The notes: generated from the letters alone by a model not told the origin. A DNA stretch of 14,730 nt from Chitinophaga pinensis (GCA_945889235.1 CAMDBK010000043.1:1-14730), one strand, 5' to 3'. Numbered from the stretch's first letter, positions 6,667 to 13,792 are shown. Numbers and translations are program-made.

Positions 6667-8679
6667 ATGACTACAGAAGAAGCAAAATCAAGAATAGCAG
6701 AACTTACGGAGCAGATTGAAAAGCACAATCATAATTATTATGTGCTTTCAAAACCAACTGTCAGCGACTATGATTTTGATATGTTGCTGGAAGAACTGAT
6801 TCGTCTTGAAAAAGAATTTCCTCAATTTCTTTCTTCCGATTCTCCTTCGCAGCGCGTGGGCGGCACAGTAACCAAAGAATTTAAAACGGTGAAGCATAAG
6901 TACCCCATGCTTTCACTTTCCAATTCGTATTCGCGTGAAGAAGTGCAGGAGTTTGAAAACCGCATCCGCAAACTGATTGAGCGTGATGTGGAATATGTTT
7001 GCGAATTGAAATACGATGGCGTTGCAATCGGGCTCACGTACAAAAACGGGAAGCTTGAACAGGCTGTAACCCGCGGTGACGGCATTCAGGGTGATGATGT
7101 AACAACGAATATAAAAACCATAAAAAGTATTCCGCTTAAACTGCAAGGCAGTGATTTTCCTGCTGAATTTGAAATTCGCGGAGAAGTTTTTCTTCCATTG
7201 AAATCATTTGAAAAAATGAATAAAGAGCGTGAAGAAGCAGGAGAAGAATTATATGCCAACCCGCGCAACACCGCTTCAGGAACGCTGAAAATGCAGGACT
7301 CGGCAATAGTGGCAAAACGGAATCTGGATTGTTTTTTATATTTTATTTTGGGTGAAGAACTTCCTTTCAAGAATCATTTTGACAACCTGAATAAAGCGCG
7401 TGAATGGGGATTTAATGTTCCTCTTTATATGCGTAAGGTGAAAGACATTGACGGCATTTTTTCGTTCATTGATGAGTGGGATGAAAAACGTCACACGCTG
7501 CCGTTTGAAACAGATGGTGTGGTAATAAAAGTAAACAGTTATGACGACCGTGACGCGCTTGGTTTCACTGCAAAAAATCCACGCTGGGCTATTGCTTACA
7601 AGTTTAAAACCGAGCAGGCAGCAACACTTTTGAATGAAGTTACTTTTCAGGTGGGGCGCACCGGAGCCATTACTCCTGTTGCCAATTTACAACCTGTTTT
7701 GCTTGCCGGAACAACTGTAAAACGGGCATCACTTTATAATGCCGACCAGATTGAAAAACTTGATTTACATGGTGGCGATACGGTGCTGGTTGAAAAAGGC
7801 GGAGAAATAATTCCGAAAATTGTTGGAGTAGATTTGAGTAAACGTGCTGCTAATTCAGAAAGAATAAAATACATTACTAATTGCCCTGAATGTGGTGCTG
7901 AGTTAATTCGCAAAGAAGGAGAATCGGTGCATTACTGTCCTAATGAAACCGAATGTCCGCCCCAGATAAAGGGAAAAATGGAGCACTTTGTTAGCCGTAA
8001 AGCAATGGACATTGACAGTCTGGGCGCTGAAACCATTGACATGCTTTTTCAAAAAGGTTTGGTAAGAACTATTGCCGATATCTACGACCTGAAAAAAGAA
8101 GATATTGTTACGCTGGAACGTATGGCGGAAAAATCTGCGGCTAATCTTATTGAAGGAATAGAAAAGTCAAAAGCAATTCCGTTTACACGTGTTTTGTTTG
8201 CGTTGGGAATACGTTTCGTGGGCGAAACAGTAGCGAAAAAATTAGCTTTGCATTTTAAAACTATTGATGCCCTAATGAACGCAACGTTTGAGCAATTACT
8301 GGAAGCTGATGAAATAGGTGATAAAATAGCTGCGAGCATTAAAGAGTTTTTTGCCAATGAAAAGAATGTTGACATTATAAAACGCCTGCGCGAAAAAGAA
8401 TTGCAGTTTGAGTTGTCAGAAGCGGAAAACACAAAAGTATCAGACAAGCTTGCCGGAAAAACATTTGTGGTTTCGGGTGTGTTTGCAAAGTTTACACGAG
8501 ATGAACTGGAGAAAGCGATTGAAGATAACGGAGGAAAAAATGTAGGTTCTATTTCAAAGAAAACAACCTATATTGTAGCAGGCGAAAACATGGGACCAAG
8601 TAAACTGGAAAAGGCGCAGAAGCTGAATGTGCCTATTATAACGGAAGATGATTTTATAAAAATGTTAGCCACGAATTAA
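6667..8679 (+). CDS. ligA: NAD+-dependent DNA ligase
   Basis: LigA seals nicks in DNA during replication and repair using NAD+. The 670-residue product matches E. coli LigA (671) closely in length. The NAD-binding Ia region (HNHNYYVLSKPTVSDYDFD, 20-38) is present, with adenylation-site Lys115 in CELKYDG (112-118) at the same residue number as in E. coli. ANPRNTASGTLK spans 197-208, ETDGVVIKV 291-299 and the OB-fold FQVGRTGAITPVA 327-339. Four zinc-finger cysteines are at 406, 409, 424 and 430. Helix-hairpin-helix repeats cover about 450-570 and a BRCT domain about 596-667. The start is ATG 6667 rather than the upstream in-frame TTG at 6643, because Met-Thr-Thr-Glu-Glu-Ala precedes the first helix as in homologues. 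The last codons (Ala-Thr-Asn-stop) come from a palindromic repeat. Confidence 0.98.
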   Translation: MTTEEAKSRIAELTEQIEKHNHNYYVLSKPTVSDYDFDMLLEELIRLEKEFPQFLSSDSPSQRVGGTVTKEFKTVKHKYPMLSLSNSYSREEVQEFENRIRKLIERDVEYVCELKYDGVAIGLTYKNGKLEQAVTRGDGIQGDDVTTNIKTIKSIPLKLQGSDFPAEFEIRGEVFLPLKSFEKMNKEREEAGEELYANPRNTASGTLKMQDSAIVAKRNLDCFLYFILGEELPFKNHFDNLNKAREWGFNVPLYMRKVKDIDGIFSFIDEWDEKRHTLPFETDGVVIKVNSYDDRDALGFTAKNPRWAIAYKFKTEQAATLLNEVTFQVGRTGAITPVANLQPVLLAGTTVKRASLYNADQIEKLDLHGGDTVLVEKGGEIIPKIVGVDLSKRAANSERIKYITNCPECGAELIRKEGESVHYCPNETECPPQIKGKMEHFVSRKAMDIDSLGAETIDMLFQKGLVRTIADIYDLKKEDIVTLERMAEKSAANLIEGIEKSKAIPFTRVLFALGIRFVGETVAKKLALHFKTIDALMNATFEQLLEADEIGDKIAASIKEFFANEKNVDIIKRLREKELQFELSEAENTKVSDKLAGKTFVVSGVFAKFTRDELEKAIEDNGGKNVGSISKKTTYIVAGENMGPSKLEKAQKLNVPIITEDDFIKMLATN

Positions 8680-8726
8680 ACGAATTAACACAAATTATAT
8701 TAGTGCAAATTAGTGTAATTAGTGGC
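8668..8726. repeat. 59-bp imperfect palindrome overlapping the ligA 3' end
   Basis: The ends are GCCACGAATTA and TAATTAGTGGC, complementary at 10 of 11 positions. Inner ACGAATTAACAC and GTGCAAATTAGT units continue the pairing imperfectly, so nearly the whole element can fold. It overlaps the final codons and stop of ligA (stop at 8677-8679) and fills most of the 66-base gap to the next gene. Elements of this kind, built from CACGAATTA-like units, are dispersed in many Bacteroidota genomes as I recall; only one copy lies in this window. It could terminate or stabilise the ligA transcript, although no T-run follows. Confidence 0.7.
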
Positions 8727-8745
8727 TTAAAATGACTCAATAAGT

Positions 8746-9315
8746 ATGCGTGACGGAGAATTGAAAATCATTAGTGTCATTCGCAAAAAAGCGGCTCAGT
8801 ATTTTCTTGAACGGGATTATAAAACTGTTAAGCGCAAACCAGAAGTGCGCAACCTTGCGCAGTCAAAAAATATTGGAATTCTGTTTGAAGTTCGTACAAA
8901 AGAAGATTTTGATACAGTTCGTTTTTTCGTTTCGCAAATAAAAGAACGCTATCGTAAGATTACAGTATTGGGCTATGTTTCAAAAAAAGAATTATTGCAA
9001 ACGCTGAAATCCGATAACGAATTTGATTTTATTTCCAAGACCGATTTCAACTGGTATTATAAACCGCAGGGCTATGTAATTAAAAATTTTATGAGTGACG
9101 GATTTGATTTACTCATTGACCTTGCCATGCGTGAACACCCCGCCCTTATTCATGTTGCAGCATTTACAGAGGCCAAATTTAAAGTGGCACGCTTTGATGA
9201 AAAACAAAAACAATTTTTCGATTTGATGATAGACATCAAGAAAGATAACACCTTAAAATATTTAATCAACCAGATAAAACATTACATCACAACAATCAAT
9301 GAGCAGTACAGTTAA
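8746..9315 (+). CDS. Uncharacterised conserved-looking protein between ligA and dapA (DUF6913-like)
   Basis: This 189-residue cytosolic protein has no signal peptide, membrane segment or cysteine cluster. I do not recognise a characterised function. Size, composition and position recall the Bacteroidota family annotated DUF6913, but that link is from memory and untested. Visible features are a basic helical N-terminus (1-40), GILFEVRTKEDFDTVRFFV (45-63), a second strand ITVLGYVSKKEL, an FDFISKTDFNWYYKPQG segment around 95-110, and FDLLIDLAMREHPALIHVAAF around 119-139, whose strand-acidic-strand pattern suggests a small alpha/beta fold. The ATG at 8746 follows the repeat by 20 bases. Its 3' end overlaps the start of dapA by 17 bases in another frame, so the two are almost certainly co-transcribed and perhaps translationally coupled. 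Confidence 0.8.
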   Translation: MRDGELKIISVIRKKAAQYFLERDYKTVKRKPEVRNLAQSKNIGILFEVRTKEDFDTVRFFVSQIKERYRKITVLGYVSKKELLQTLKSDNEFDFISKTDFNWYYKPQGYVIKNFMSDGFDLLIDLAMREHPALIHVAAFTEAKFKVARFDEKQKQFFDLMIDIKKDNTLKYLINQIKHYITTINEQYS

Positions 9316-10189
9316 AAAATTCAGGGGCACAGGAGTTGCCATGGTTACGCCTTTCAAAAATGACGGAAGTGTTGACTACAAACAATTAGAAAAAGTAACG
9401 CAGCACATTATAAAAGGTAAATGCGAATACCTTGTGGTATTGGGCACTACAGGCGAATCGGTAACGCTTACCAAAGAAGAAAAAAAGTCAGTTGTAAAAT
9501 GTGTGATAAACGCTGCTGATAAAAAAGTTCCCGTTGTTTTGGGGCATGGCGGAAACAATACACAGGAACTATTAGAAGGCCTGAACACACTTAATTTCAA
9601 GGGGATTGATGCCCTGCTTTCGGTTTCGCCTTATTACAATAAACCAACGCAGGAAGGCATTTATCAGCATTACAAAGCTCTTGCGCAAAACAGTCCTCTG
9701 CCCATTATTTTATACAATGTTCCCGGCCGCACCGCTTCTAATATTACAGCCGACACTACATTACGCCTTGCTCATGATTGTAAAAATATTATTGCGGTAA
9801 AAGAAGCATCGGGCAATATTGAGCAGATGATGAAAATCATTAACGGTAAACCAAAAGATTTCCTGGTTATTTCAGGTGATGATGCGCTTACCCTTCCGCT
9901 GAGTGCATGCGGTGGTGATGGCGTTATTTCAGTTGTTGCCAATGCTTTCCCTAAAGATTATTCGGAGATGGTGCGTCTTTCACTGAAAGGTGATTTTGCC
10001 AAAGCACAAAAACTGCATTACAAGCTTCTTGAAATTATAGGTTTGCTATTTGTTGACGGAAATCCTGCCGGTGTAAAATGTGCGATGCAACTGCTCAGGG
10101 TTTGTAATGATAAAGTACGCCTTCCGCTGGTGGGTGTTACAAAACCAACAAGCGACAGATTGAAAGAGCTTATTAAAAAATATCGGTAG
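9299..10189 (+). CDS. dapA: 4-hydroxy-tetrahydrodipicolinate synthase
   Basis: DapA condenses pyruvate with aspartate semialdehyde, the first committed step to diaminopimelate and lysine. This 296-residue TIM-barrel protein has the usual family length (about 290-300). Visible key residues are GTGVAMVTPF (10-19), the pyruvate-binding LGTTGES (48-54, Thr50-Thr51), SPYYNKP (110-116), the proton-relay Tyr139 in LYNVPGR, and the Schiff-base Lys168 in AVKEASG (166-172). SGDDALTLP follows in the next barrel strand and GGDGVISVVAN after it. The ATG at 9299 lies inside the 3' end of the upstream gene (17-base overlap), indicating an operon. I see no lysine riboswitch upstream. A strong hairpin 16 bases past the stop may end the transcript. 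Confidence 0.97.
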   Translation: MSSTVKKFRGTGVAMVTPFKNDGSVDYKQLEKVTQHIIKGKCEYLVVLGTTGESVTLTKEEKKSVVKCVINAADKKVPVVLGHGGNNTQELLEGLNTLNFKGIDALLSVSPYYNKPTQEGIYQHYKALAQNSPLPIILYNVPGRTASNITADTTLRLAHDCKNIIAVKEASGNIEQMMKIINGKPKDFLVISGDDALTLPLSACGGDGVISVVANAFPKDYSEMVRLSLKGDFAKAQKLHYKLLEIIGLLFVDGNPAGVKCAMQLLRVCNDKVRLPLVGVTKPTSDRLKELIKKYR

Positions 10190-10204
10190 ATTATAAATAT
10201 TAGT

Positions 10205-10266
10205 TGTCACTTCGAGCGTAGTCGAGAAGCGATGATTATTACTTCTCGACTACGCTCGAAGTGACA
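10205..10266. repeat. Perfect 25-bp inverted repeat downstream of dapA
   Basis: The arms at 10205-10229 and 10242-10266 are exact reverse complements around a 12-base loop (10230-10241). Both contain CGAGCGTAGTCGAGAAG or its complement. It begins 15 bases past the dapA stop. GC-rich arms of this type, read as GTCACTTCGAGCGTAGTCGA, occur as dispersed intergenic repeats in Bacteroidota as I recall. It could act as a terminator or mRNA-stabilising structure, though no T-run follows. Confidence 0.85.
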
Positions 10267-10336
10267 GCATGTGTGCCAGATGAAGGGGAATAACTGATTG
10301 CAAACAACTTTACAATTCCGTTGATATATAACATTG

Positions 10337-10374
10337 AACTTTCTAACCTTCTAACTTTCTAACTTTTCAACTTG
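10337..10374 (+). repeat. Tandem octamer repeat (AACTTTCT, about 4.7 copies)
   Basis: Units start at 10337, 10345, 10353, 10361 and a partial unit at 10369: AACTTTCT, AACCTTCT, AACTTTCT, AACTTTTC, AACTTG. The array ends seven bases before the TAATTTTG box, so copy-number changes would alter the spacing between upstream sequence and that possible promoter. Confidence 0.75.
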
Positions 10375-10380
10375 ACCTGA

Positions 10381-10388
10381 TAATTTTG
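10381..10388 (+). promoter_or_regulatory. Candidate -7 box upstream of the SiaC-like gene
   Basis: TAATTTTG matches TAnnTTTG exactly and is followed by CA, a common continuation. It would give a leader of about 140 bases to the ATG at 10532. No clear TTTG is seen 17-23 bases upstream; a TTG at 10372-10374 is too close. This is the only good -7 match I noticed in the intergenic stretch. Confidence 0.35.
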
Positions 10389-10531
10389 CAATTCATCATA
10401 AAAAATATAATTTCGTGCTGATTATACATGGCTTTATAATCTGTAATAAAGGGTTTATCTAAATTTTTAAATCGCACCAAAAATTTACCTATACCTTAGT
10501 CGATTAATTAACCTCGCAAAAAAAATCTCAC

Positions 10532-10909
10532 ATGGAAAAGTTAGTTATTGAAAAGACTGACACAACGCCCGAAATTATCTTCGACCCCTCACAGGGTGTC
10601 TTTAAAATTACCGGGCGCTCAATACCTTTAAATCCCAAAAGGTTTTATACTCCTGTACTGGAATGGATAGCTGAATATGTAAAAACACCCCATACATCAA
10701 CTGTGCTTGATGTGTACATGGATTATTTCAACACTGCTTCCACTTTTTTGATTACCGATATTATCCGCCAACTATGTAAAGGGCTGGAAGGGAAATCACT
10801 TATCGTAAACTGGTACCACGATAAAGGCGATGACGATGTTCTTGAAATTGCAGGAAACATGGAAAACGTTGTGGGCATTAAGTTTATTTACCACGAGGTA
10901 GAGGAGTAA
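10532..10909 (+). CDS. SiaC-like regulatory phosphoprotein (DUF1987 family)
   Basis: A 125-residue cytosolic protein. In Pseudomonas aeruginosa, SiaC is phosphorylated on Thr68 by the kinase SiaB and dephosphorylated by the phosphatase SiaA; unphosphorylated SiaC activates the diguanylate cyclase SiaD. Here the family hallmarks are TPEIIFDPSQGVFKITGRSIP (12-32), followed by a small-domain helix PVLEWIAEYV (41-50) and LDVYMDYFNTAST (59-71). The Thr in YFNT is residue 68, the same number as in P. aeruginosa SiaC. NWYHDKGDDDVLEIAG near 92-107 fits the family's acidic C-terminal part. No siaA, siaB or siaD homologue lies beside it, so partners must be encoded elsewhere. Homologues of similar size are common in Bacteroidota. 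The ATG at 10532 gives the normal N-terminus. Confidence 0.88.
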   Translation: MEKLVIEKTDTTPEIIFDPSQGVFKITGRSIPLNPKRFYTPVLEWIAEYVKTPHTSTVLDVYMDYFNTASTFLITDIIRQLCKGLEGKSLIVNWYHDKGDDDVLEIAGNMENVVGIKFIYHEVEE

Positions 10910-10932
10910 TTTTTCTTTTCTTTGTGTTCTCT

Positions 10933-11754
10933 ATGAACACCATCTTCAAACCCGGATTATTCTCAGGAACTGCTGCCCTCATTACCGGAGGCGGAACAGG
11001 CATAGGCCTGCGCATTGCCCGTGAACTGGCACAATTAGGCGCTACCGTTGTACTTGCCAGCCGCAAAAAAGAAAACTTAGATAAAGCTGTAAAACAAATT
11101 ACCGATGAGGGGGGAAAAGCCTTTGCCGTGGAATGTAACATACGCGAAGAAGAGAGCGTGAAGAAGTGTATAACAACATCCATTGAGCTGTGCGGAAAAA
11201 TTGATTTTCTGGTAAACAACGGTGGCGGACAATTTCCTTCGCCCTCGGAATTCATCAGCCGCAAGGGTTGGCACGCTGTTATAGAAACCAATCTTACGGG
11301 AACATTTTTTATGTCGCAGGAACTGTTTAATAAACAGTTTGTAAAAACGGGTGGCGCTATTGTAAATATTATTGCCAATATGCGCAACGGTTTTCCCATG
11401 ATGTCACACACAGGCGCGGCACGTGCAGGAGTTGAAAATATTACCAAAAGTCTTGCTACCGAGTGGGGCAGATATGGTGTGCGTGTAAATGCAGTTGCAC
11501 CCGGAACCATTAATTCCAGCGGGCTTGACCGCTACGACCCGCAATACAAAGATTTTATTCTGGGCTTTGCAAAAAATAATCAAACCTATCGATTGGGAAC
11601 CGAAGCCGAGGTGGCTGCATCCGTAGTTTTTCTGTTATCGCCTGCTGCAAGTTTTATTTCCGGAATTACATTGGCGGTGGATGGTGCCGAGTCGTTATAT
11701 TCGCCTGTAAGTCCTCCGGCAGAGAATGATAAAAATCCAGCGTTTAAGGATTAA
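10933..11754 (+). CDS. Short-chain dehydrogenase, enoyl/dienoyl-CoA reductase-like
   Basis: This 273-residue SDR has the dinucleotide-binding TGGGTGIG (18-25), ASRKK (42-46), NNGGGQFPSPSEF (95-107), TNLTGTFF (119-126) and VNAVAPGTI (185-193). NNGGGQFPSP and SHTGAARAGV closely resemble peroxisomal trans-2-enoyl-CoA reductase (PECR), and VENITKSLATEWGRYGVRVN resembles mitochondrial 2,4-dienoyl-CoA reductase (DECR1). A role in unsaturated fatty acyl-CoA reduction, probably with NADPH, is therefore likely; the exact substrate is not readable. The classical YxxxK active site is replaced by ENITK: Glu168 stands where Tyr is expected and Lys172 is kept. DECR1 also has Glu there, so the gene need not be inactive. 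ATG 10933 is chosen over an in-frame GTG nine bases upstream. It follows the SiaC-like gene by 23 bases. The C-terminal tail after about 255 is polar and probably disordered. Confidence 0.88.
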   Translation: MNTIFKPGLFSGTAALITGGGTGIGLRIARELAQLGATVVLASRKKENLDKAVKQITDEGGKAFAVECNIREEESVKKCITTSIELCGKIDFLVNNGGGQFPSPSEFISRKGWHAVIETNLTGTFFMSQELFNKQFVKTGGAIVNIIANMRNGFPMMSHTGAARAGVENITKSLATEWGRYGVRVNAVAPGTINSSGLDRYDPQYKDFILGFAKNNQTYRLGTEAEVAASVVFLLSPAASFISGITLAVDGAESLYSPVSPPAENDKNPAFKD

Positions 11755-11758
11755 TTAC

Positions 11759-11818
11759 CGTCACCCTGAACTTGTTTCAGGGTCTCTCTTTAGATGCTGA
11801 AACAAGTTCAGCATGACG
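11759..11818. repeat. 60-bp palindromic repeat, copy 1 (overlaps the epimerase 3' end)
   Basis: The arms at 11759-11784 and 11793-11818 are complementary at 22 of 26 positions around an 8-base loop. The shared core is CTGAACTTGTTTCAG. Read on the minus strand it encodes RHAELVSAS, a peptide well known from such repeats in Bacteroidota and other bacteria. It starts four bases after the SDR stop and contains the last 13 codons and stop of the convergent epimerase gene, so it may serve as a two-way terminator. Confidence 0.92.
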
Positions 11819-12703
11819 ATTTTCAAGCAGATTTTGCAACGCACTTTCCGCATCCGGAAATTTGTATGTATAACCAAACTGTAAAGCCTTTTCAGGTTTT
11901 ACAAACTGGCTGTCGAGTAAGGCAGTCGAGCGCTCACCCAATCCAAATTCCAATACAAAAGAAGGAATACCAAATGCCAGTTTTTTTCCGCTTACCTTTC
12001 CCACTATTTTTGTAAACAATTTGTTGGAAAGCAATTCGGGAGCCGAAAGATTAAGCGCTCCGCTCACTTTTTTGTTTTCAAGTGCAAATAAAATTAACCC
12101 GATTTCATCAGCAATATGTATCCACGGAAAGCCTTGGTTACCGCTGCCAAACCATACGCCAAATCCGAAACTATAGGAGCGCATGATTTCTTTAAAAGCG
12201 CCTCCATCATTGGAAAACACAATTCCGGTTCTTAAAATAACTGTTCTCACCAAACTGAGTGAAGCTGCTTTTTCCCATTGCACACACACCTCGGGAAGAA
12301 AACCATTACCTGAATGAGAATCTTCGGTTAGTATTTCATCTCCTCTGTTTCCATAATACCCAACTGCCGATGCATTAATAAAAACTTCAGGCTTTTTTTT
12401 AGCTGACTTAATATACTCAACAAATGCAGAAGTTGATGCAGTGCGGCTTTCAATGATTTGTTTTTTTCGCGCCAGTGTCCAGGGATTTTCTACAACGGGT
12501 TCACCGGCAAGGTTAATAAGCACCTCAAAATCAAAATTGATATCCGGAATTTCTTTTCCGTTCCATACCAAAAACTTTACAAATGGTGATTCGCTTGCTC
12601 TTTGTTTTCTTGAAAGAATGAACAGTTCATTTCCTTCAACGCTGAAATGGTCGGCTAATTTTTTTCCGATTAATCCGGTGCCGCCTGCAATTAAAATATT
12701 CAT
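11777..12703 (-). CDS. TIGR01777-type SDR epimerase-like protein
   Basis: A 308-residue member of the extended SDR family that includes E. coli YfcH and human SDR39U1. Rossmann motif IAGGTGLIG spans 5-13, NLAGEPV lies around 64-70, NASAVGYYGNRGDE follows near 109-122, and FPWIHIADEIGLI lies in the middle. The C-terminal DUF1731-type segment is recognisable in LLDSQFVKPEKALQFGYTY followed by FPDAESALQNLL. The substrate is unknown; members are annotated as nucleotide-sugar epimerases by similarity only. The natural protein probably ends near NLLEN. The final 13 residues, RHAELVSASKERP, are encoded by the 60-bp palindrome, so the native stop was lost or replaced by the repeat. The ATG at 12703 lies three bases after the stop of the upstream phospholipase C-like gene, indicating an operon. 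Confidence 0.92.
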   Translation of the reverse strand: MNILIAGGTGLIGKKLADHFSVEGNELFILSRKQRASESPFVKFLVWNGKEIPDINFDFEVLINLAGEPVVENPWTLARKKQIIESRTASTSAFVEYIKSAKKKPEVFINASAVGYYGNRGDEILTEDSHSGNGFLPEVCVQWEKAASLSLVRTVILRTGIVFSNDGGAFKEIMRSYSFGFGVWFGSGNQGFPWIHIADEIGLILFALENKKVSGALNLSAPELLSNKLFTKIVGKVSGKKLAFGIPSFVLEFGLGERSTALLDSQFVKPEKALQFGYTYKFPDAESALQNLLENRHAELVSASKERP

Positions 12704-12706
12704 GTT

Positions 12707-13702
12707 TTATTCTTCGTGGTCGGTGCCCAGCGTTTTGTCGCGCGATTTTTCTTCCAGTTCTTCTTCAGCCAACTGTTCTTTCAGTTTCTGCGAAATTTCT
12801 TTGTCGTAAAACTTAGTTAAATCGGGTTGCCCTGCATCTACCCATGCGGTGTACCAAAGGCTGCCCACCGCAATAATGGAAGCTCGCATTCTCCGTTCTA
12901 CCATGCCATTCAGCATAGTGTTATAAGCAATGGTAAATTCATCGGAATAGGTTTTTACCGTTGTGGTTCCGCGTTGCAGAAAAGCAAATTTGCGGTCTTC
13001 CGGAAATTTTTTGCTCAACTCACGTTCAAAATCCAGCACCGAATCTTTCGCGGCAAAACTAACCTGACAGGTGTTCCAGGCAAAGTCAAGCGGGTACTTA
13101 ACATACGTTGCACGGCCTGTAAATAAATCATATTCTTCCGCTTTTAGTTCCGGTATTGTTGATTCCCAGAAACCATGAATACCGCGCTGACCCGTAAATT
13201 GTCCGTTGTAATTTTCGGTGTTGTGAAGCGGCACATGTGAGTCGGCAATGTAATGGCCTATGTCTGCACTCAGGCGAAGTATATCATCCATATTTTCATC
13301 ACGGAAAGCCTTGGTAAGCCAGCTCACCATACTGTTGATATGCCAGGGAACAATGCCATAAGCCTTCAGCGTGTCTTCGGTAAATTTAGCCACCGCATCA
13401 TTCCACTTGCGCGGCATTACCGTAAACGGATTTTTTTCAAGACTGTAATGGTCAATGTCAATGTAGTGGCGCGGGGCTTCATCAGGATTGGCATAGCGCC
13501 TTTTATCAGGGTCAACAGCATGCTCGGTAATGAATTCAATATTGCGTTTGTAAAAACCCACCATCTCAGGCGGCAGGGTAAATACCGCCATTCTGTTTAT
13601 TCTTTTATGCGCGAAAAAACCCCATGAGTAAAGCGGTTCGTTCACCGAAAAAGTGAAAAAGCAAAAAATAAAAACAGAAATAATGTAACGGAGAAATTTC
13701 AT
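12707..13702 (-). CDS. Secreted zinc-dependent phospholipase C / S1-P1 nuclease-superfamily protein
   Basis: A 331-residue protein with an N-terminal hydrophobic signal (about 1-22) and a mature part that would begin near Trp27. The trinuclear zinc-site pattern of the PLC/P1-nuclease fold is visible: Trp27 and His32 in WGFFAHKRIN, Asp82 in HYIDIDHY (79-86), probably His121, then His150, Asp154 and His160 in HYIADSHVPLH, and His176 and Glu180 in HGFWE. The spacing HxxxD, +6 His, HxxxE mirrors Bacillus cereus PLC His118, Asp122, His128, His142 and Glu146. It would act in the periplasm or outside the cell on phosphodiesters; lipid versus nucleic acid substrate cannot be decided here. The C-terminus (from about 300) is highly charged, Glu/Lys-rich and probably helical or disordered. 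It lies between the patatin-like gene and the epimerase gene on the same strand. Confidence 0.85.
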   Translation of the reverse strand: MKFLRYIISVFIFCFFTFSVNEPLYSWGFFAHKRINRMAVFTLPPEMVGFYKRNIEFITEHAVDPDKRRYANPDEAPRHYIDIDHYSLEKNPFTVMPRKWNDAVAKFTEDTLKAYGIVPWHINSMVSWLTKAFRDENMDDILRLSADIGHYIADSHVPLHNTENYNGQFTGQRGIHGFWESTIPELKAEEYDLFTGRATYVKYPLDFAWNTCQVSFAAKDSVLDFERELSKKFPEDRKFAFLQRGTTTVKTYSDEFTIAYNTMLNGMVERRMRASIIAVGSLWYTAWVDAGQPDLTKFYDKEISQKLKEQLAEEELEEKSRDKTLGTDHEE

Positions 13703-13726
13703 TCAGACAAAAGTAATTATTAGTTC

Positions 13727-13788
13727 CGTCATGCTGAACTTGTTTCAGCATCCAACAACAAAGACCCTGAAACAAGTTCAGGGTGACG
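13727..13788. repeat. Palindromic repeat, copy 2 (inverted relative to copy 1)
   Basis: The arms at 13727-13752 and 13763-13788 match the arms of the copy at 11759-11818 exactly but in swapped order: the arm with GCATGACG or its complement comes first here. The loop differs (10 bases, 13753-13762). The element lies five bases past the patatin stop and 24 bases before the phospholipase C start on the minus strand. It could attenuate or terminate transcription between the two genes. Confidence 0.92.
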
Positions 13789-13792
13789 AACA

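Larger units (their letters stand above)
10190..10531. other. Gene-free stretch with hairpin, tandem repeat and possible promoter
   Basis: No credible coding sequence is seen in these 342 bases on either strand. The stretch contains a perfect long hairpin (10205-10266), a tandem octamer (10337-10374) and a TAATTTTG box (10381-10388). The remainder is AT-rich, especially 10389-10530, and is probably the leader and promoter area of the SiaC-like gene. Confidence 0.8.

Noticed and set aside
9200..9298. Lysine riboswitch or attenuator before dapA
   Set aside because: The region is coding sequence of the upstream gene and shows no leader or structured element; dapA starts inside that gene.
11794..12015. 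Plus-strand frame starting MLKQVQHDD
   Set aside because: Its start is encoded by the palindromic repeat and the rest is antisense to the epimerase gene.
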